64,000 nucleotides of DNA, taken from assembly GCA_021030905.1 (NCBI GenBank), contig JAGFMI010000018.1, forward strand, positions 310,001 to 374,000, in the 5' to 3' direction. A program made the position numbers and the translations under genes. The notes beneath the pieces are model-generated. The model was given only the letters and a program-made list of their open reading frames with translations, was not told where the DNA came from and made no database searches. Shown piece after piece: positions 1-12,085 of this stretch. Every line of letters begins with the position of its first letter. The stretch's first letter is position 1. Source of the DNA: Pyrenula massariospora. Its lineage: Eukaryota > Ascomycota > Eurotiomycetes > Pyrenulales > Pyrenulaceae.

Positions 1-1809
1 ACCCCTCCACCATCCAAGTCCACAATCAGCCTCAGCGTTCCAGAAGTGGAAGACTTCGGGAGACCGTTATCTAGGATGAGCCTGAGAATAATAGCATTCA
101 CCCTTGCGTGCGGCTTTCGCATTCTACTGTGTAAACATTCAAATGACACCAACAGTGCGTTTCAACGGTGGGACTTCGTAGGCATGAGAAAACCACATCG
201 CAACGTCGCATTGAATCGTCCCCAGTTCCCCCTTGCTTGACGAGCCAACATAACCTGTGACTTCCGCGTTCCCACCCTGGATTTTCTGCGCGAGCCATAT
301 TGTTCAAGCGGTAAGGTTTACCAGATCCCAGACAACCAACACGAGGTTTCCTTGAGTCAAACTTGAGAGGCGGAGAGGATGGGGGCCTGTTTCGTGAGTG
401 CCTGCCACAGTTTAGGAGACTTTTCGTCAAGCAGACGATGTCTCCGTTTCTGCGTTGATGAAACTTGGACACACATCCGATCTTTTGTTTTGCCAATGCC
501 CTTGTGAGTATGATAGTAACTGCATCATGGGCTGCTATTGTAGGCAACATATCCCTGTTGACTCTGGATATCCGCGACTCCAACCGCCAGAAAAGGACGG
601 AGCGTTTGCGATCGACCCACAATACTAGAATTAGTTACCCCCTCAGAAACAATACGAACCTCCTAAAAGATCGCTCTACAACTCATCGTGTTCTAGCAAC
701 TGGCTCTGCAACACCCTACAAGCACGGACCACGATGAGAATCTTTTTCAGTCACACGCAGTCTCGTACTGGCGTTTTCATTTGTCTATGTACTGGAAAAT
801 GGCATGCATGCTTCGCTATCGTTGAGGCACCACCGTTTTCGATGTCGATCTATGCTTCGTTTGCGCTGCATCGACAACAATGAGCGTTTCAGACTAGTAG
901 CCGTACACCACCCCGTGGGTTAGAATAAGGAATGCAACCTTCTTTCCCAGTTTTTTCTTTTTCTCCGTTCGCATCTCCAGACGTCTACATCCGGTTCCAA
1001 TGATCTCGCAAATCCAGGACAGGGCAGAATTCAGCGTCCTCAGCCTCAGTACTGCTGTTGTCTTGCAACTATTACGTAGTTCTGCATATTGGAAAGCTTA
1101 CGCATAGCCTTATCGTTTCCCACTATCCGATAGTTGAAATGTTCAGAGGGCCTGCTACGACATTACAAAGCACATTGCTACCCAAGCATAGGTCCATATT
1201 GCCCCACGCCGCTCATTCTTAATGTTACGTGAAGATAGGCAAAGTCTTGGACCCGATCTTAATTCGCCTCTACGAATCTGCAGAAGACATGTCTGCTAGT
1301 CCCGCACGAGACTTGAACAAGAATCATGCTTCTGGTTTATCGGGCATCGTCTTCGCTTGGGTAGAGACTACGCTTATTTACGGTGTTCCCTTTACCGGAT
1401 AATGTTTAGTCTTGTTTACCTTGCTTCATTTTGAAAGATGTTTAGCCCCTATTTTGGGTTAATCGAGAGACCTCTCTCTTCATTTTCATTACTTGACTAC
1501 AAATACTACTGTCTTTTATGTTCATTTCACTCAAACCTTGTGTTACTTCGATCTGCGTCATCTTCGCGATTCCCTTGTGAGGACCCCAGAGTAATTCTTT
1601 CCCATTCCAGAATAAGCTTAGCGCGAAGTGACTGCCTGCATAGCTCTCCACGAGAATCCCTTTACATAGAGAGGAGGGGAGCGACCATATGCATTGAATT
1701 GCCTCTATGCAGAGAGTCTAATTAAGCCCTTGGAGCTTTATGACCCCTTTGCTCGTCATCGTAGTGCCTCAGGAACCTAATTTCACCGGTAATCTTTTCA
1801 TTTCTGAAA
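1..1809. other. Intergenic, no supported gene
   Basis: I see no reading frame here with coherent splice sites or recognisable protein. Short open frames on both strands look random. The sequence is moderately AT-rich and could hold the promoter and any missed 5' exon of the Cys/His-rich gene that starts at 1810. Confidence 0.5.
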
Positions 1810-2792
1810 ATGCACATCTGTACAGCGTTTGGACGCTGTAAGGCACATATTTGGGATGAGGGTTCTTATTTTCAAGCACGAGAAAAGCGCAGATCGTGTA
1901 GGCGTCCTTCAATTTCAGGCTCGAAATTCTGCGACGAACGTGTGTCAATTAGAACGAACCTTTCACATTTTGGACTGACCTTTTGTAGATATTTGCAGCT
2001 ACGGGAAATGCCTCAAAGGCAGAGAATGCGGCTCACAATACTGTGTGAGCCATAAGTGCCTTGCTCAATCAAGCTCTCTCGGTATCAACGTTCAAAAAAC
2101 CATCATAAGGAGTTCAAGTCACTGACACCGTACAGACTTTGAAGCTCAAGGCTATGGTAAGCAGAAACACAAGGAAGAAGCGATGAAGTCTACAAAAGAT
2201 GGACAAGGAAGGCAATCTACGTCCACAGATAGTACCAAACATGTAAGCGTATGTGTAATAATGATATGCTGTTTACCCTTGATTACCATGAAATTGTCTT
2301 TCCTCTACCCTTTTGTTTAGTCTGTTTGTTTTGCGATCTCTAAATGAAAATAACGGGGGTGGACTGATCGAGTTACAGCTTCACGTGTCTATCACAGCTT
2401 CTGAAGCCTACCAAAGCATTCTCGCCGTCTATCATAGAGCTCTCTCCGCGTATAACACGGCTCGTGACTCTTACAAAGCCTGTCTTGCCACGTACAGCAG
2501 TGTCGCTGCAGCCTACAATTTTGCTCTTGCGGCCTACAAAACCGCCTCTAGCGGCCACGGCAGTCCCACAAACCCTCATACGGTGCTTCCGCAAAACGGC
2601 GCCGGGACGTTTGAGAACGCACGCTCCTCAGCGGCCTTGTGCCTGGACGACGATGATGAATCCTTCTCAGCATCTCAATCAAGATCAATTGCGCACTCAT
2701 CATACGCAGAATTCTCCCCGGAGCTTACGCAGCAACACATTAATGCAATTATTCCAACTCTGGAACCTCCAGAAGGCATGTATATCCGGTAG
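1810..2792 (+). CDS. Cys/His-rich small protein with Tyr-heptad C-terminus
   Basis: Model: exons 1810-1939, 1989-2081, 2136-2242 and 2379-2792, with GT-AG introns and all phases compatible, giving 247 residues. Residues 1-75 hold Cys/His units of the form C-x(5)-C, then CRRP...GSKFC, a His-x-Cys completed only after splicing exon 1 to exon 2, and then SQYCVSHKC. This resembles the short zinc-finger-like CxxH repeats of some uncharacterised fungal proteins; metal binding is inferred. Residues 75-110 are polar and Lys-rich. Residues 120-166 carry seven heptads, each with Tyr at the same position (121, 128, 135, 142, 149, 156, 163), suggesting an amphipathic helix. The tail is acidic and Ser-rich. 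The last intron is uncertain: the alternative acceptor at 2320 would end the protein after a few residues. Function unknown; the start codon may also lie in a missed upstream exon. Confidence 0.5.
2406..2552 (+). repeat. Degenerate 21-bp tandem repeat (7 copies)
   Basis: Seven consecutive 21-bp units, most beginning with a GCCTAC-like hexamer (for example at 2406, 2511 and 2532). They are too diverged to be a recent minisatellite, but the period is exact because no unit has an indel. In the spliced frame each unit encodes one heptad with Tyr at its second position. Confidence 0.75.
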
Positions 2793-3582
2793 AGTGAGTT
2801 TTGTGTCGCAGATCTGACATACCGGGAGAAGTATGCTTGGACTTGCAGAAGGTTTAACAAGGTCGAAAGCAAGGCGATAGAGCCGAAGAAGCACTCTGTG
2901 TAGGAGAAAGGGAAATGATACTAGGTATGAGATGGCGCAGATTTTGTTAGGGGAGCTAGTTTGTAAGATGGCCGCTTTGGCGCTCTGGAAAGGCTCCCAT
3001 GTGCCTTGGCGGCGGGCTTTTTCTAAAGGAGTTAGAGGCAGCATCAAACACAAACCCACTTAGACTACGTTAGATGCAACCTTCTTTCCCGTTCAGGATC
3101 GATTGGAATATCTAGAATAAGCGAGCGGCGGTTGTTTTAAGTATTTCGCTTTGAACACCAAGTGGCTGAGGGTCCTTATATTCAGTATCATCGCGAGGGA
3201 GCAGAGCACGCATCGGCTAAACTAATTTTCCCGATCCAATCCTTCGTCGCGGTCGCGTCGCGTTCATGGCGCGTGTATACGGCCAATCGAAAGAGCTCCT
3301 AAAATCATGGTAGCCACACTACCCTGATTCGCTGCACTGTTCAAACGTATTATCGGATCTCCAAAAGAAGAACAAGCTCTTCTCTCCTAATGTCGGTCAA
3401 TCTAGTATTGGGTAGATATTTGGATAGTGCCCTATCGAATTGGAGGCACTGCTTTCGAACTGAATAACCGATTTTGCTCATTTTTCCACAAAGTTTTTGC
3501 CAGCACAAACTTTTGAATTTACAAATGAAGATACAAGAAATCTTAGCTTGATGACTGCGTGCCTCTACGCTGACTTTTCAAT
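2793..3582. other. Intergenic, no supported gene
   Basis: This is the spacer between two plus-strand genes. It should contain the 3' end of the Cys/His-rich gene and the promoter of the large gene starting at 3583. I recognise no coding, RNA or repeat feature. Confidence 0.5.
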
Positions 3583-6500
3583 ATGTCTGATCAATGTACA
3601 GCTCTTAATGTATCCGACGAAAAACGTTGCGAGGCTGCCTCAACTTCGTTGAACAAGCTTTTTTGTGCCTACCATTCTAAACAATGCCAAGGTGAGTATC
3701 ATGCCATTAAGGCAACTACTTTGCTACTTATCACTCCAATGCAGGTCTATATAATGGGTACAAAAGACGTAATGCCCAGCTTGACAATGTCACCTCGTCA
3801 CCCCCATCTTATCTGGCCAATCATCGAATTCCCCTAGCGAATCAATTTTTCGAGGACGTAAACGATGAGAAAACGTTGAAAGAGGTACATAGTCATCTGT
3901 ACTTGCGGTATAATCTACTTGACCGTGTTATCAGGGCACGCAAGCTCCATCACAGCCGTTTCTTTTCCCTGAACCTTGATTATGGTCACCAACACTACCT
4001 TGATCAACTTCAAAGTCAAAAGTCAATAGTCCTTCGAGCCTTAGAACGTCTGGATCGTCGTTGTACAAACCTAATTTACAGGGAACGCAAATGGTATGAT
4101 TGGGTCTGCGAGCAGCAGGATGACGAAGAAGCACAACGAGAAAACGAGAAGAAAAAACTAAAGATGGAGGCGGCTCTGTTCCAACGTCATAGCAAAAACG
4201 TCGCAATGAGGATGCAGCAGATGCGCGAGAAGGAAGATAAAAGGCGGCAGGAGGAATATCTGGAGAAGGTGTATCAAGACTTTATTGCAGAAAACCATCA
4301 GAAAGAGCTGGATGATGAGCAATGGGACCCAATCGAGGATGTGATCAAAGACGAACGAGGTAACTATATTGAATTGATTAAGCGCTTTCTCTGGATGGAG
4401 TCCGCAAATTCACCACCAGCCCGGTCAATGGTCGATCCTACAATCCCTGCTGTGGTGCTTTCGGAGACATGCGGAATGAAAGACACCATACCCAATACAC
4501 CATCTGAGGGACAGACAAATGGAAATAAGAGCAAGAGAAAGAAGAAAAAGTCTCAAACAACACAGCTTCCTACAAAGACGCCCGAGAAGGACCTGATTGA
4601 GACCAAAAGTGACATGTACAGCCGGCTGGCCGAGGCGTAGAGTACCAGTCTCGCCCTAGCGGTTGCTATGCAATTGGCACTTTAGAGAACCCTCCAGAAT
4701 TGGTGGAAAAGTCTGCTCGACTCCTACCTGAAGAGATTGATACTCTCCTTAGCGACGTGCAAGAAGTCAAGCACCTACTCTTTTGTAGGTTGATTCTTTC
4801 CTATGCGACGTTACTGCCTATTGCCCTGCAGTGCGAGAACGTTCAGGACTTCCTCAATCATGAGTCTGTCAACCATACAGAACTTAGAGAGCTTTGTCTT
4901 AAGATGGAGCAACCAGCTTTGCAAGCCATCAGAGACGCTTGTGCTGATCTGGTGAGAGACACTACGGAAGGGGATGATGAGAACGAAGACCTTGCAAGAG
5001 ATCTAGAAAATGGGTATGAACCGAAAAGGCAAAGCAATTCCAAGAGCTCGAAGAAGAGCGAGATAATGAATCAGAATTTAAACGCGCAACGTTGCAAGAT
5101 TCTTGGAGACGAGGAGAATTCAGGAGGATTTGTCGAGTTCGGTAAAGTGGATGATCAAAGCCAGTACAGGATCAGAAAAGAGCGGGTGAGAGTGTGCGGC
5201 CGATACATTTACAATTATCCAAGTGAGAAAGCTATGACTCGAGGTGGATGGCTTCAGTTTTCTATCATTGCGAAAGACAGCAATCTTTTTGATGCAATGC
5301 ATCTATGTCGAAGCTGGGATGAGTTCTTTGAGTTGAACATCTTGGCGGTCTTCCAATATTTTCCAGCGTCGAATTGGATGGACTGGATTGGGAACCAAAT
5401 GCGACAGCAGATGCTGCAACTAGGCTTTATCGTCTACTACCAGTTCGACGAGGCTTACGAAAACACGCAACATCACCAGACTGGCTCTCGGAGCCAATTC
5501 CGGAAGGCACATAAATTTATTGAATTTCGAAATTTCATGTGCGCGCACATCAAGCGAAATGATCCCTCTAGCCGACGACTAATTCAGTATCTTTCTATGG
5601 AAAGTTCTGAGCTCCTGCTTCTTGTTCGTGACGCGAAGACTAACGACTTTCTGGTCAAGCCAAGAAGAGATCAGATGTGGTTGGTCAGAGGAAAGAAAGG
5701 TGTTGGCCGCGCATCCAAAAATGATTGGGAAATATTGCAGGAAGTTGGACCAGATTTCTTTGTGAAAATGCAAACCTTAAGGGAATGGCGCTTCGGGTTT
5801 AAGGAATACTACGACGTGTACGTATGGGATCTTTTGCCTGGCCAAGGTTTTGGCGGTCTCTACAACAGAGTTCATGCGGTAAGTCTTGACTGTGTGTTTC
5901 TGATTTTTTGCGGACTTCTGTAGGATTGCGATATGGCCACTCCATGGGACATCCAGGTTTCACCATAATTTACTTACCGAAGGCTTATTCTCTACTAGTT
6001 GTTTATGAAGGCACAACGATGCCGGTCTGCCACGGATCTCTATAATACGGCGGGGCCAGTCCTCAGAACTTTGACGAGAGACCGCGACACTGGCCGTGCG
6101 CGAGACATCAAGTCCGGCGAGACGGCGATGAGCATCTGGGATGACCTTCATCATGAGAAGTCTTATATGATATCCAATTCCATGGACCCTAAAACTCAGG
6201 AGGTCCGCAGAGACAAAGATGGTGTTTCAGAGAAATATTTATACAATCATGGAGACTTTCTAGAAGACCAGATCCTCTTCCCTGAGGAAAATGAAGGTCA
6301 AGAACCTGGATCTGGCATGTCAGCAATTGGTGACGCCATGGAACGGCTTATGATCCAAGGGCCTTCGTTTCCAAGAATTGTTCTTGGTCTCGACGTTGAC
6401 GAACCCCTTCCCAAGTTGGCCAATGCGAGTGAAGAATCCGAGACACAGGATCTAGCCACTGTGTACGACGAAGTCGACATCGAAGCGAGGTCTCTTTTGG

Positions 6501-7960
6501 ATGACCCAATAGGCAGCAAGAAACGACTATGGGAAATACTCGGTGATAAAGAGATTACAACAAAGGCTGACCGCGCCATGGAAGAATTTGATGAATTTTT
6601 AAATGATGAGCTGGAAGATAAAGCCTTAAATTTCTTTTCCCAAAGTGATGAAGGGCAGGAGACTGCGAAAGTACTTGAAGAGTGGAGATCTAGTTTCCCG
6701 GAGAGGCCTGAACCAGAAGAAGCTTTTGTCCAGTACATAGATCGAGAGAGGGCTTTCGGTAAGATTAGGACCCCGTATGTGCAACGGCGCCTAACTATGG
6801 AGCAGTATTCAAACGCAGCTGGCATGCAGCTGACCTAGAACCGAAAGCACCGGAGCATTATCTTGAAGCGAACGAAATGGTCGAAGCGGCGGAGCGCTTC
6901 GATGACCAATCTCGGAGTGGTAAGATGCTCTTCTCTGCCCAACTGCTTGTGTGGTTGGATTACGATCCGGCTTCACATCTTCGAGTGCTTGAAGACGTTT
7001 ACAGGGCCTACGCGACGATGAGGCCATACTTTCCCGAGCTCTCATCGCAATTCTTCTGTTCTGAGATAGGCTCAAAATTCGAAGACTCCTTACTTGTGCG
7101 GCAAGGAGACCGAGCCGCTCGTATTCCTCGAGTCCGCAGCTACACGAGTAACAAGTACAGAACTGAAGAGTTCTGGACACACTGGGGTAAGATATACAAG
7201 GACAACACTTATTACGAAGGCGATTACCCAGAAGAGTGGAATTGGGCCATACGGCCCAAAATCGCAAAGCGTAAGTCTCTCCCTACTCCCATTAACAACC
7301 CATACAACGTTACTTAATCAGTGAGCAGTCTATCGAGAAGGCATTATCGAAACATGCCCTCAGCAATTGACATCGGGGCAAGCCATTGCCGCCTACGAAT
7401 CGCACCGCGACAAGGACGAGCTTGACCTCTTCTTCGACTTCCGTCTCACGATGAGTACCATTTTTTTCCCGAAGGCCTTATCAGACCCCTACAAGATCCC
7501 ACCCCTCGTAACATCAGCGAAGCATTTCGAGGATAAACACCCTGGAGCCCGCTTCGCCTTGCTTCGTCTCTGGTCCGCCCCTCATTTCTATCCTCTCATG
7601 CTCGGCCACGACAAGCGATCCGAGCTAGCCTTCAACGATGGACTGGGGCGGAGCTGGCAATGGAAGTTTATCCCCAAGGATATGCCGTATTCGGAGTTGT
7701 CGATGCACCGGCAGCTTGAGCTGAGACTTGAACCGTACCTTTACAAAGGGAAAGAACCGCTGTTGGCGGGGAACGTGATTTTCAAGAGGAATGCGATTCT
7801 GGTTATGGCGGAGGATGAGAGGGAATTGCTGAGGTATACAGCGGCGACGGTGTTTGTGTTGCAGACGAGGCCGTGGAGGATGGAGGTGGATCTTTGGAAG
7901 AGTTTTATCAATGTCAATCTGGACTTCTTGCAAGCTCTGGATGAATATTGGTTGGAATAG
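3583..7960 (+). CDS. Large conserved fungal protein, two apparent frameshifts
   Basis: A gene of roughly 1,300 codons. Exons: 3583-3691, 3745-5878 (frame lost near 4634), 5924-5956, 5999-7270 (frame lost near 6820) and 7329-7960. All introns are GT-AG and in phase. The N-terminus has a Cys/His pattern (C-x-A, RCEAA, FCAYH, QCQ). A Lys/Glu-rich coiled coil follows (RERKWYDWVCEQQDDEE onward), then a disordered linker, then a long region rich in Trp and aromatic residues up to the last exon. It resembles uncharacterised Pezizomycotina proteins I remember only as hypothetical; I assign no function. In both places the reading continues smoothly in the next frame if one base is added, and no convenient intron explains the jump, so the copy is either a young pseudogene or carries sequence errors. 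Each unshifted segment retains good coding character. Confidence 0.7.
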
Positions 7961-8859
7961 AAGGTGATGCTGAGAATGCAGGTGGTCATATTGGACAAAC
8001 CGAAAACATCTGAAGGCGATACCTACCCAGCTTGTATATACAGGGAATTGATCGCATTGCACAGGAAACTGGCAAGACTGACGAGACAAGGGAGCTGGTG
8101 AGACACACATATGCTTCCTGAAGGGATATGTTAGATGAATCGTCCATCGTGATTTCCCTCCGTCATTATTGTCTGGCGTGAGGACGATGTGTGATTATGT
8201 GAGGTCTAAAATTTTGGGCATCTTAGCCACTTGCACTTCATCTTCGGGGTTTCAAGAAATTAGACAAGACAAATCTATTCTATCTCTTCGCTTCAGGCTA
8301 CAATGAGTTCACAAATTTTCATATGCGACTTCATTCGTCGTTAACCCTCGTCCTTCACTTCACTCCCTTCCTTTGACTTACCTCGTCCGCAACTTTCAGC
8401 CCAACAGCCGTCTCAGCCAGGCCATCTCCTACTTCGCCAATTTCTCTTTTACCTCCCGAGCTAGGTCCTCATTTCTGACGAGTGTATTATCCTTTTTTGC
8501 ATGCCGATTCGGTAAAGCTATCTTCTTCATTTTGCACAGCCCATTCTTTTACTGTTCATTCCCCAATAATCACCGCAAAGACCATAATAGACTAATCTGC
8601 GGCCTCGAACCGTGCATGTGCCTTACCCATTGTTTCATACCTGAATTCGGCCACGATACTGGCGTCCCACTAGTCGTGGCATACATAATCGCTCACTTAC
8701 TACGGCAGTTACAACAGCTATGACAAACACGTCAGCTTCAGTGTCACGCAGGTATACAACTTTGTTCTAACAATCTAGGCGGCGTTTCGTGATAGAGAAC
8801 ATGAGGTCAAGGCTGAAGCTGATTCTCACGTACGGCATCTGAGCTCTGGGTAGGAAATG
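7961..8859. other. Intergenic, no supported gene
   Basis: This stretch is AT- and pyrimidine-rich, with CT-rich tracts around 8340-8560. It lies between the 3' end of the large plus-strand gene and a decayed minus-strand gene. I see no supported feature. Confidence 0.4.
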
Positions 8860-9985
8860 TCAGACGTGGTCTTCGTACAGGTCGCCTGTCGGAATGCTAC
8901 GAATATCAATGAAGGAGTTGTCCAAATGGCCTTCATCTGCGTCCTGGTTCTGGGATTTTTTATCCTTCTTAGAGGCTTTTTCGAGGTCTTGGCGATTTCG
9001 CCCTCAAGAGTAGGATCAGTGCTCGTAGGAGGGTTAAATGACACACGTTAAAGACGCCGTCAAGGGTTCTCCGCTATTTAAGCTTGATGGTGTACGTTCC
9101 TTTCCAGTACAGATCTTCAAAGACTTCGGTGACAACCGTCAACACCTCGGCATCTAGCAGCATTACGTCCTGTTTTGCACCTGCACTGTCAAGATCGCAC
9201 AGATGAAAATTTTTCATACGTTCTTTCGTCGTAAACCAGATCTTTCCTGTAGACCTTCGCAATGTGGTACCTCCTCATTCTCTTGGTATCCGGACTGATG
9301 GCTGGCCATCTGGCATGTAGGACCATCGGATCGTATCATAAGCTAAAAGGCTTGCTGTTCTGGTCTTGTAAATCCTCAGGTAGATCAGCTTGTTATCATC
9401 TCCAACTGCACCAACTAGGCCATCGCAAAGCTTGAAGACGGTGTGTCGATGGCAATGAGGGTTTATGGAGTCACAGATCGGGTCACCGAGGAGCACTTCT
9501 AGATCCACCTAGTCCTTAGCTCTAATAGGAATTTTGAGCTGGAAAGACAGCTTTTCCAGTTTGTTCACAGGTATCTTAACTGTTAAGTCTTTCTTTTACA
9601 GAGGCGTAATGGCGAAAGTGAGAGTATCCGTGGGGTTATGGAGAAGTACTTCGCCGGCTGGGCAATTGAGAATGCGGTAATGGGGAAGAATAGCGTTAGC
9701 AGAAATCGATTTCGTTGGCCAACTTCTATTAACAAAATTTACAAAGCTTGACAATAGAGGCGGCTTCTATATGCACAAATTTGAATGAACAGGAATTGTG
9801 GTTCCTAAAGACGAGAGAACTGGTCTTGGTTACCTGTTTTTTGGAGTCACTCAGGGCCGCAAGGCCGACAGGCCGCCAAGAAATATTTTCGCCAAGCTTC
9901 GGGCGAGGAGAGGTTTAGCTTCTGCCCCCAAGTCGAAGTTTGGCATAACTTTGAGCGCATCGAAGGCGTGAAATTTACAGCCTAG
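8860..9985 (-). pseudogene. Decayed gene, unrecognised protein family
   Basis: On the minus strand one frame reads from a splice acceptor at 9766 down to 9074, broken only by TAA at 9596-9598, TAG at 9509-9511 and TGA at 9275-9277. The translation between stops is protein-like, for example KLEKLSFQLKIPI, LLGDPICDSINP and VFEDLYWKGTYTIKLK. A plausible intron (9767-9833, GTAACC to ATATAG) joins it in phase to an upstream exon ending at 9834, and further coding-like sequence runs to about 9985. After 9074 another coding-like stretch (ASKKDKKSQNQDADEGH) ends with TGA at 8860-8862, possibly a last exon. Each of the three internal stops differs from CAA, CAG or CGA by one C-to-T change. I do not recognise the family. 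An alternative is several undetected small introns, but three stops in one otherwise open frame favour decay. Confidence 0.55.
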
Positions 9986-10167
9986 CATTGTACTCCCTTT
10001 GGACTTCTTTACACTCCTTTCGGAATCACTTCAAGCTCACCGCCGGCTTGTTGTTGCCGTTTCATCACCTCCAAGAACGGTAAATCCCAAATCCTCGTCC
10101 AAACATAGTGGAGGAAACCGCATAGAGCTCTACTTCGATTCTCGCCTGACCGAACGCGGAGCTCACC

Positions 10168-12085
10168 ATGAACGGCGATCCCTACTCGTCGAGAGGTAAG
10201 CTCTATTGAACATCTTACTAGTATCAACATGTCTGACTGCTTCGGACACTGGCAGACGGTGGGCGCTCTAGAGATTATCATGTAAGTCAACATCTTCACT
10301 GTGAACGAGTTCTAGAGTAACGTTTCGACAGGGTTCCCGAAATGACCGTGGAGATCGCGGAGATCGCAGAGATCGCGACCGCGACCGTGAACGCGATCGT
10401 GACCGACGGGACAGGGACCGAGATCGAGACAGGAGACGATCTCGTTCTCCACACCATGCCTCCAGACCATCCCGAAGAGATTACGATGTGGATTCTTATT
10501 CTTCCAGTCGAGACTACAGAGCGCGAGAACGTGAAGACAGGTACGCCGGCCATCGCCGTGACGAGCGAGGACCGGATAGAGATCGTGAGAGAGGAGGTCC
10601 CAGACGAAGAGAAGATGATGGGAGAGAACGACGCGACCGCGACTTGTTTGATGATCGAAGGGGGCCAAGAGGAGGTGCTCGTGATCGAGACTTGTTCTCT
10701 GGAGGACCGGGGAGGGAGAGGAAAAGGAGTGCAAGCCCACCGCCAAAGAAGAAAGAGCCTACGCCAGATCTCACTGATATCGTAGGCGTGCTCGATCGGC
10801 GGCGACGTTTGACTCAATGGGATATCAAGCCGCCAGGGTATGAGAATGTTACGGCAGAACAAGCCAAACTTTCAGGTATGTTACGACGAGAACTAGCTAG
10901 AATCCACTGACACAAGATGTTAGGGATGTTCCCTCTCCCAGGCGCACCTCGGCAGCAGCCAATGGATCCCAGCCGGTTACAAGCTTTCATAAATCAGCCA
11001 TCGGACTCGGCAGATAGTGCCGCGCTCAAAACATCGTTTGCCAGGCAGTCAAGGCGCGTCTTCGTATATAATCTACCCCCGACTGCTTCCGAAGACAGCA
11101 TTGTCGAATTCTTCAACCTTCAACTCAACGGGCTAAATATTGTAAAGGGTATCGACCCTTGTATATCGGCACACATCTCTCCGACCCGAGAATACGCGCT
11201 AGTCGAATTCAAAGCTGCAGGCGACGCGACTGCAGCATACGCCCTCGACGGCATTACCATGGAGAGTGATGCGATGGATACAAGGAATGGTTCCTCCAAT
11301 GGTGGTCCTGCGGGTCTTTCTATCAGACGCCCGAAAGACTACATTACGCCAAACGCTGATGAATCTGAATATGAAGAAGGCTCTGTCACCTCCGACGTTC
11401 CAGACAGTGCCAACAAGATCGCCATTTCAAATCTGCCCCTCTACCTGACTGAGGAACAAGTAACGGAGCTCTTAGTATCATTTGGCGAGTTGAAAGCTTT
11501 TGTTTTAGTCAAGGATAATGGAACTGACGAGTCGAGAGTAAGCGTGAAATGACAGCTAAGTGACAATTGCTTACACACCTTTAGGGCATCGCCTTCTGTG
11601 AATACGCGGACCCCAGCTCGACCAGCATCGCGATTGAAGGCCTCAATGGCATGGAACTTGGGGACAACCACTTGAGAGTAAGGCCGGCCAGCATCGGTTT
11701 CAGCCAAGCTGCGGGTCTCGAAATGGGGGTCAACGCTATGTCCATGTTTGCTGGGACCAATTCGGGAGATATGGAGAAAGGACGCGTTCTCCAATTGCTC
11801 AACATGGTCACTGCCGAAGAACTCTTGGACAATGAAGACTACGAAGAGATCTGCGAGGACATTCAGGAAGAATGCGGCAAATACGGCGAGATTCTTGAGA
11901 TGAAGATTCCTCGACCTTCACATGGAAGCAGGCAGTCGGCGGGGGTGGGAAAGATTTACATCAAGTTTGACACGAAGGAATCGGCAGACAAGGCTCTGAG
12001 GTCACTTTCTGGCAGACGTTTCTCAGATCGCACGGTAGTCACAACCTACTTTCACGAGGAAAGCTTTGACGTTAATGCCTGGTGA
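10168..12085 (+). CDS. Splicing factor U2AF large subunit (U2AF65)
   Basis: Exons 10168-10195, 10256-10281, 10332-10875, 10924-11537 and 11585-12085 give 570 residues. U2AF65 binds the polypyrimidine tract and with the small subunit fixes the 3' splice site in early spliceosome assembly in the nucleus. Residues 1-150 are an Arg/Asp/Ser-rich (RS-like) tail. The motif LTQWDIKPPGYE near residue 185 matches the Trp-containing U2AF35-binding segment. RRM1 starts near 242 (RRVFVYNL), RRM2 near 363 (NKIAISNLP), and the C-terminal UHM-type RRM near 471 (LLNMVTAEELLDNEDYEEI). Two tiny first exons (28 and 26 nt) sit at the start, so ORF callers would miss the true ATG. This is the fungal equivalent of S. 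pombe Prp2. The match is firm. Confidence 0.95.

Noticed and set aside
10296-10862. Long minus-strand and alternative plus-strand frames across the start of the U2AF65 gene
   Set aside because: They mirror the Arg/Asp-rich repeat coding of U2AF65 and have no family or splice logic.
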